Assembly: GCA_002840275.1 (NCBI GenBank)
Contig: PHAB01000009.1
Span: 62,001 to 126,000, forward strand
Direction: 5' to 3'
DNA from: Firmicutes bacterium HGW-Firmicutes-14
Lineage (GTDB): Bacteria > Bacillota > Thermincolia > Thermincolales > UBA2595
Length of the DNA stretch: 64,000 nucleotides
Under the pieces are notes generated by a model. That model saw only the letters and a program-made list of their open reading frames with translations, made no database searches and was not told the origin of the DNA. Shown piece after piece: positions 59,068 to 64,000 of the stretch (position 1 is the first letter of the stretch; each line of letters starts with the position of its first letter). The position numbers and the translations under genes were made by a program.

Positions 59068-60680
59068 ACCGCCTCCTTATCTCCGCTTTTTACCGGCAGA
59101 CTGAAACAAAAGGCACAGCCTTGTCCCGGTTGGCTGTCTACCCATATGCTGCCACCCTGAAGTTCCACAAAATGCCTGACAAGACTCAATCCTATTCCTG
59201 TACCGCTCAGGCTGTGCATCAGGGGGCCTTCAGCCTGGTAGAATTTATTAAAGACTTGTTCAGCCTGGTCCTCAGCAAGCCCCGGTCCATCATCTCTTAC
59301 ACAAACCAGTACTGATTTCCTGTCATCTGATAGTACAGCCTCCAGGGAGATTTCCCCTTCCTGAGGAGAAAACTTGTTGGCATTAGAAAGCAAATTAACC
59401 AAAACCTTTTTTGTCTTCTCTCTGTCCATAAGAATGCTGGGCAGGTTGTCATCCAAGCTGACAATTACCTGCTGGCTCTTCTGCTGGAAAAGGGGCTTCA
59501 TCTGCCTCAACACCTGGGAAACCGCTTCATCCAGGGAACTCATCTCCGGGTAAACCTTCATCTGGCCGGCCTCCAGCTTTGACATGTCCAGCAGATTATT
59601 GATTTCAACCAGCAGCCTCTGGCTGCTTTCATTTATTTCTGCCAAATAATCCCTCTGGGTTGAATTAAGAGGGCCTGTTTCCCCATCCATCAGGATTTCG
59701 GCAAAGGCCACAATCGCCGTCAAAGGGGTACGCAACTCATGGTTCGTATTGGCCAAAAATTCTGATTTCAGCCGGTTGACCATGGCCAGCTGACCATTTA
59801 TTTCGGCGAGTTTTTCCTTCTGTTCCCGGAGTACCTTGTTTGTCTCGTAGAGATTCACCAGGGAAACAACAAAAAGCCCGCGGAGGATGCAGGCAAAAGC
59901 GCCGATTTTATAGATATGACCAATAAGGTTGTAGGAATCATATGCACTTGCATAAAGGGTAAATGCCACTTCACTGAAAATGCTGAAGACAAGAGCAGCC
60001 TTTAGGTACCCGGCTGAAGAATATTCCGCATTCTGGGCATTTGTTCCTTTCACAAAAAGATATAGAAGGGATACTGCTTCAAGAAATATCACCACATATT
60101 CCAGGACCACTTTTGACCGCGTCTGTCCGTAACCCTCCCGGTACATGTGAGGCAGGATTTCCACATCAGCGGCGATAAAAACCAGGGCCGCCGAAGTCAG
60201 GGCAATTGTAACGACAAGATGCATTACGGCATTTATCTTTATCCTGGATTTAGTTGAATAGAATACTGCCAGCAATATACCTGCAGCCTGAACCAACCTT
60301 CCTATAATCCAGTAAGCAGAAGCCTTGTCTACGCTATTGGGGGTAAAAAAATCAGGCATGCCATTATAAGACAGGGTGTGGGCAAAATCGATTATACCCA
60401 CCGACAGAAACGTAAGACAAATAACTAATTCATACATGCTCCGGGTCTGCTTGTAGTTATACCAGGCCACTATAAATACCGCAATACTTACAACAACACT
60501 GAGAAACTCCAGTATTACGTGAAGGGTAAGGAAAACGGGGACATCAATTATCCGGAATAGCCCGGGAACCCAGCCGACAGCAAGTATGCCGGCCATAAGC
60601 AGCCCAATCAGGAATATCAGCCTGCAATTGTCCTGATTCTTATTGTGAATAACTTTCAAAGCCGGTACCGTCATACTCAT
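59064..60680 (-). CDS. Sensor histidine kinase with MASE3 membrane sensor
   Basis: About 538 aa. Six to eight membrane helices form a MASE3 domain, with the diagnostic FAHTLSYNGMPDFFTPNSVD (~135). Then a short coil, H-box FLANTNHELRTPLTAIVAFA (~310), N-box LLSNANKFSPQ, G1 VRDDGPGLAEDQAEQVF and G2 GTGIGLSLV. Start uncertain: ATG at 60680 or 60674, TTG at 60716, or the full open frame to 60788. Confidence 0.9.
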   Translation of the reverse strand: MSMTVPALKVIHNKNQDNCRLIFLIGLLMAGILAVGWVPGLFRIIDVPVFLTLHVILEFLSVVVSIAVFIVAWYNYKQTRSMYELVICLTFLSVGIIDFAHTLSYNGMPDFFTPNSVDKASAYWIIGRLVQAAGILLAVFYSTKSRIKINAVMHLVVTIALTSAALVFIAADVEILPHMYREGYGQTRSKVVLEYVVIFLEAVSLLYLFVKGTNAQNAEYSSAGYLKAALVFSIFSEVAFTLYASAYDSYNLIGHIYKIGAFACILRGLFVVSLVNLYETNKVLREQKEKLAEINGQLAMVNRLKSEFLANTNHELRTPLTAIVAFAEILMDGETGPLNSTQRDYLAEINESSQRLLVEINNLLDMSKLEAGQMKVYPEMSSLDEAVSQVLRQMKPLFQQKSQQVIVSLDDNLPSILMDREKTKKVLVNLLSNANKFSPQEGEISLEAVLSDDRKSVLVCVRDDGPGLAEDQAEQVFNKFYQAEGPLMHSLSGTGIGLSLVRHFVELQGGSIWVDSQPGQGCAFCFSLPVKSGDKEAV

Positions 60681-60813
60681 TCTGCCTTTTAACTCATTTC
60701 CCAACAAATTCCTCAAAATAACCTCTTTATCCTCTTTTTTGTTGGAGAAACTCCTACTTTTTTTAGTAGCAGAATGCAGGCATAACAAATTAAATATGGG
60801 GTGCCCTCATTTT

Positions 60814-61218
60814 TCAATGGAGTTTTTTCATTATCAAGTCATGGCCTTGTTCAAAGAGAAGTCCCACCACAAACCATACCGGAGCATAGTCCAGCCGTAT
60901 CAGTCCCGCAACGGAATATCTGGATGTCCCGGAATAATCCCACGGAATGAGGCCGACAGTAAGCTGGATAATACGCCCGGTAATAAATTCTATACTAAAT
61001 ATAACTGCAATCCATATAATCCCCCGGCCGTACCACGCCACATCACGAATCCGTTCATGGAGGGGTTCGAGAAAGACAGCTGCTCCATAAATAGGGAACA
61101 TCCACAGGTAGCTGAACCCCCTCATGCTCATATCCCCTTTGAGCAAAGAGCCGGCACCGGTCCATAATATCTCCATAGTAATACCCATCAGGCCGTAAAT
61201 TAAAAAACGATATTTCAT
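60814..61218 (-). CDS. CmpB/YmaF-like putative ABC-transporter permease (PF06541 family)
   Basis: 134 aa with four membrane helices. FLIYGLMGITMEILWTGAGS, SYLWMFPIYGAAVFLEPLHE and ITGRIIQLTVGLIPWDYS match the family. Function is unproven despite the name. Weak ribosome site. It lies downstream of the PstS-like gene. Confidence 0.78.
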   Translation of the reverse strand: MKYRFLIYGLMGITMEILWTGAGSLLKGDMSMRGFSYLWMFPIYGAAVFLEPLHERIRDVAWYGRGIIWIAVIFSIEFITGRIIQLTVGLIPWDYSGTSRYSVAGLIRLDYAPVWFVVGLLFEQGHDLIMKKLH

Positions 61219-61277
61219 ACATATAGTTTGAGCCCCGTCAGGAAAATTATTATCGGAATAACATGGCAGATACCTTT

Positions 61278-62165
61278 TTATTTCCTTTTTGCATCATCCT
61301 GTTCAAACGGCATATAACCGTTCTCCATGAGGATTTTCGTTCCCTGCGGGCCCGTGACAAAATCGATAAACCTTGAAACCTTATCGTCCGGCTCACCTTT
61401 TAATACAAAAGCCAGTTCCTTGATAAAAGGATATTTTCCCGAGGCAGCCATTTCGTTAGTCGGTTCTGCCCCGTCTAATGTTAGCAGACGGATATTATAA
61501 CCACCCAGGATTTTAGCGCCCAGGTCCGTCCAGCCGATACTGTTTTCAATGGATGAGATAGCCTCATTCATTGCCTGGTCAGTTGTAAGCAAAACAGCCT
61601 CCTTTGATATGTCCAATTCTGAAAAACCTTTAATATAGCTGTTCCAGATAAGTCTGGAGGAATCCGTTTCTTCTCTGGTAAGGACCGTAATGTTTTCATC
61701 AGGTCCTCCGGCAGCTTTCCAGTTGCTGATTTTGCCGCTGTAAATCCCGACCAGTTGTTGGCTGCTTAATCCTGCAATATCAAGGTCACCGTTCACAGCA
61801 AATGCTATCAGCACTTTTGCATAAGGGATATATCTCAGCTCAGGATTCTTCTCCCCTGGAAACAGTTCTCTGGATACCATGCCGATATCAATGATTCCTT
61901 CGTTTACACTTCTAATCCCGCCCGTAGAGCCAAGACTCTCGGGAATTTCTATTTTTATATCAGGGTTTTTTTCCATAAAAACTTCTGCAAGCAGGCGGGT
62001 GATAGGAATGTTGGTACCTGACCCGCCTACAGCCAGGTATTGGATTTTCTTATCTTCGTCGTCTCTTATTGCCGGTTTTTTCCAGTTGCCACATCCGGCC
62101 AGAAGGGGCGCTACCGCCATGAGTGCTGCAATAATTATCCGGGCGATATAGATTTTTTTTGTCAT
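61278..62165 (-). CDS. PstS-like phosphate-binding lipoprotein
   Basis: 295 aa. Lipobox LLAGCGNW (~24) marks a membrane-anchored substrate-binding protein. VGGSGTNIPITRLLAEVFM, ESLGSTGGIRSVNEGIIDIG (anion loop) and GWTDLGAKILGGYNIR follow the PBP-like-2 phosphate family. No pstCAB follows; it begins 20 bases after the GGDEF/HD-GYP gene, so it may serve as a sensor or scavenger. Confidence 0.87.
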   Translation of the reverse strand: MTKKIYIARIIIAALMAVAPLLAGCGNWKKPAIRDDEDKKIQYLAVGGSGTNIPITRLLAEVFMEKNPDIKIEIPESLGSTGGIRSVNEGIIDIGMVSRELFPGEKNPELRYIPYAKVLIAFAVNGDLDIAGLSSQQLVGIYSGKISNWKAAGGPDENITVLTREETDSSRLIWNSYIKGFSELDISKEAVLLTTDQAMNEAISSIENSIGWTDLGAKILGGYNIRLLTLDGAEPTNEMAASGKYPFIKELAFVLKGEPDDKVSRFIDFVTGPQGTKILMENGYMPFEQDDAKRK

Positions 62166-62185
62166 TAAACCCTTTTCCCCTTTCT

Positions 62186-64000
62186 TCAGGAAATCAGTCT
62201 GCCGTCTTCAAATTTGGTGTTATCGAGAATTTCTAGAAAGACTTCAACTATATCCGGGTCAAAATCGGCACCTGAACATTTAACCAGTTCCTCCCTGGAT
62301 TGTTCATAAGACTTCCTGCCCTGGTAAGGGCGCAAAGATGTCATTGCGTCAAAGCTGTCAGCAACCTTGAGAATTCGCGCCTCAAAGGGGATTTGTTCCC
62401 CCTTAATACCCATGGGGTACCCCCCTCCGTTAAACTTTTCGTGGTGGTATAAGATCATAGGCACCACGTCTTTAAGGGATTTTACCGAACTGACTATCTG
62501 GGCCCCCCATGCAGGATGCTGCTGTATGATGTTCATTTCCGCCTCACTAAGGGGCCCCTGTTTATTTAACAGTTCCCTGTCTATCTCAATCTTCCCAATG
62601 TCATGCAGGTAAGCGCCGACTTTAATATTCTTCAGGTCTTTTTCCGGTAGTTTAAAGGCCTCCGCAATCATGACGGAGTACTGAACAACCCGTTCTGAGT
62701 GGCCGTATGTATATTTGTCCTTGGAATTTATTACTGAAATCAATGTTTTTATGGTATTTATGAGGTCAAGTTCCGATTTGTCAAGTTCGGTCTTTAGTTC
62801 ATCCAGAACAGAATAATATAACACTACCTTGTTTTTACTGATATACTTGGCTTTATACAAGGCATCATCAGCCATCTTGATGAGGTCATCTTTCCTGGTG
62901 GCATTTACCGGATAAGTGGCAATCCCCAGGGATATTGTCAGTCTCCCTGCAGGCTGTTCATCCCGTCCGTCAAATGGATAGCTCTCAACCTCCTTCCGGA
63001 TCCTTTCACCTACCATAAGGGCCTGGTCAGGGCCGGTGTCTATCAAAATAAGGGCAAACTCCTCACCGCCATAACGGGCGGCAATATCAACTCCCCTGAT
63101 GGTTTTCCGGGTAATCTCTCCAATGGAACGCAGTACCCTGTCTCCCGCCGGATGACCCTGGGAATCATTATAGTGCTTGAAACAGTCAATATCCATCATT
63201 ACAAGGGACAAAGGCAAGGAGAAACGTTCGGCCCTTTCTATTTCTTCCTGAAGACGCTGCTGGAAATACCGGTGGTTATAAAGGCCGGTCAAACCGTCCA
63301 GAGTGGCAAGAAGTTCGGCCTGTTCCAGCCTCTCTTTAATTCTGTCGGCCATGTAATTGATGGCTTTCCCCAACTGTCCGAACTCGTCCCCGGTAATAAC
63401 TTCAATTTTTTTGCTGAAATCACCGTGGGTTATTGCTGTTGTGGTATTAAGCATCTTAATCAGGGGGCGTACGATGACTTTTGCCAGCAATAGACTAATG
63501 AAGAACACCATGATCCCGGTCATAACCGTAATCCTGAAAATATCCTCCGATGTCTCCTGCTGGGCAGCCAGGATATCATCATTTGGTATCAGTACTGATA
63601 CAATTCCTTCGCTCCCTATGTTTTTCCAAATATTTATATACTGGCTCCCATCCCGGGGAGAAACAACCTGGAATTGGTTACCCTTCTTCATGGATTCCAG
63701 AAGGCCGGGCAGTATTGTATCCCGGGTATCTCTGTCAAGGGTTGAACTGATCAGTTCCCCTGCATAAATAATGTTAATTTCCACACCTTCCCTGTTTTTT
63801 ATTTCAATTAGCTCGCCTTGGCTAATATGCCGGTCTATTATCAGGGCCCCTATAGGCATCTCACTCTCATCTTGGGCGGGGTCAAATTTAACAGGGGTCC
63901 CCGCGTACAGTTCAAGCCCGTTTTCAGTAATCCCAAACCCTGAACTGGTAATACCGGCAAGGGCTTTAGTTACCAGTTTATCCTCTTCCCTGTTAGGCTT
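62186..64000 (-). CDS. Sensor-HAMP-GGDEF-HD-GYP cyclic-di-GMP enzyme (5' end beyond window)
   Basis: At least 605 codons; the frame is open to the right edge (starting PNREEDKLVTKALAGI), so the N-terminus lies outside. A single-Cache-like outer segment, a membrane helix (ITVMTGIMVFFISLLLAKVI), HAMP (~210-265), a GGDEF domain with RYGGEEFALIL, and an HD-GYP domain with HDIGKIEIDRELLN and HHEKFNGGGYP (HHE...GYP intact). It could both make and break c-di-GMP; with intact motifs both are possible. The pstS-like gene follows by 20 bases. Confidence 0.9.
   Translation of the reverse strand, partial: KPNREEDKLVTKALAGITSSGFGITENGLELYAGTPVKFDPAQDESEMPIGALIIDRHISQGELIEIKNREGVEINIIYAGELISSTLDRDTRDTILPGLLESMKKGNQFQVVSPRDGSQYINIWKNIGSEGIVSVLIPNDDILAAQQETSEDIFRITVMTGIMVFFISLLLAKVIVRPLIKMLNTTTAITHGDFSKKIEVITGDEFGQLGKAINYMADRIKERLEQAELLATLDGLTGLYNHRYFQQRLQEEIERAERFSLPLSLVMMDIDCFKHYNDSQGHPAGDRVLRSIGEITRKTIRGVDIAARYGGEEFALILIDTGPDQALMVGERIRKEVESYPFDGRDEQPAGRLTISLGIATYPVNATRKDDLIKMADDALYKAKYISKNKVVLYYSVLDELKTELDKSELDLINTIKTLISVINSKDKYTYGHSERVVQYSVMIAEAFKLPEKDLKNIKVGAYLHDIGKIEIDRELLNKQGPLSEAEMNIIQQHPAWGAQIVSSVKSLKDVVPMILYHHEKFNGGGYPMGIKGEQIPFEARILKVADSFDAMTSLRPYQGRKSYEQSREELVKCSGADFDPDIVEVFLEILDNTKFEDGRLIS

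Noticed and set aside
1-64000. CRISPR arrays, rRNA and tRNA genes, prophage or integrase genes
   Set aside because: I found no regularly spaced repeats, no cloverleaf sequence and no recombinase or phage structural gene in the window.

Overview
The window looks like a chromosomal segment of an anaerobic, moderate-GC, probably endospore-lineage Firmicute of the Peptococcaceae / Desulfotomaculum-Thermincola type. This is an inference. It rests on strong AGGAGG-type ribosome sites with frequent GTG and TTG starts, TRAP (MtrB), bacillithiol genes, a DUF896/YnzC protein, SLH-domain surface protein, a NapC-like multihaem cytochrome, formate-dehydrogenase-type genes, high-molecular-weight rubredoxin and a probable selenoprotein. 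No rRNA, tRNA, CRISPR, phage or IS gene is visible. Most genes lie on the minus strand.

Region by region. 1-5.7 kb: accA (cut by the edge), accD, a DUF2007 protein, mtrB and dnaE. 5.8-10.6 kb: an AbrB-like protein, a small unknown protein behind a c-di-GMP-I riboswitch, a cysteine-array protein, a DNA-glycosylase/HEPN-like fusion and an MCP-like receptor with a degenerate tip. 10.7-16.5 kb: PerR/Fur, bacillithiol genes bshB1-bshA, a MoxR/VWA pair and a Crp/Fnr regulator. 16.6-21.3 kb: pentahaem NapC-like cytochrome, molybdenum cofactor genes mobB-fdhD-mobA, and a Tat-exported Fe-S protein / cytochrome b / TatA operon behind two CsoR/CstR-like palindromes. 21.4-27.4 kb: ActP-like symporter operon, an ATC-hydrolase-like protein, a methyltransferase, pfkA and a CBS-ACT protein. 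27.5-32.2 kb: a KamA-family radical SAM enzyme behind a complete promoter / c-di-AMP (ydaO) riboswitch / terminator leader, then trmL, a hydrolase and a PhoU-like protein. 32.4-37.3 kb: aconitase, a cNMP-CBS-DUF294 protein and its usual DEDDh exonuclease partner. 37.4-49 kb: ylxP, PRC-barrel, two glycogen synthases, SLH protein, Nif3, TtcA-like, galT, nth and small membrane proteins. 49.2-57.2 kb: ferredoxin, a HMA-domain protein that reads CGGU through an in-frame TGA, an aldo/keto reductase, a decayed Mug glycosylase, thioesterase, patatin, MBL hydrolase and a GT2-DUF2304-EamA set. 57.4-64 kb: rubredoxin/flavin reductase, a two-component system with a MASE3 kinase, a CmpB-like protein, a PstS-like lipoprotein and a GGDEF/HD-GYP protein cut by the right edge.

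Themes: nucleotide second messengers (a c-di-GMP riboswitch plus a GGDEF/HD-GYP enzyme; a c-di-AMP riboswitch on a possible beta-amino-acid osmolyte gene), redox and thiol chemistry (bacillithiol, PerR, selenoprotein, rubredoxin reductase), glycogen and sugar-nucleotide metabolism, and acetate/TCA use. The most unusual signals are the selenocysteine-containing HMA protein at 49970-50524 and a three-copy structured inverted-repeat element (6085, 37299, 42509). All three copies lie between convergent genes, about 50 bases from the end of the minus-strand gene, and their stems differ by paired changes.
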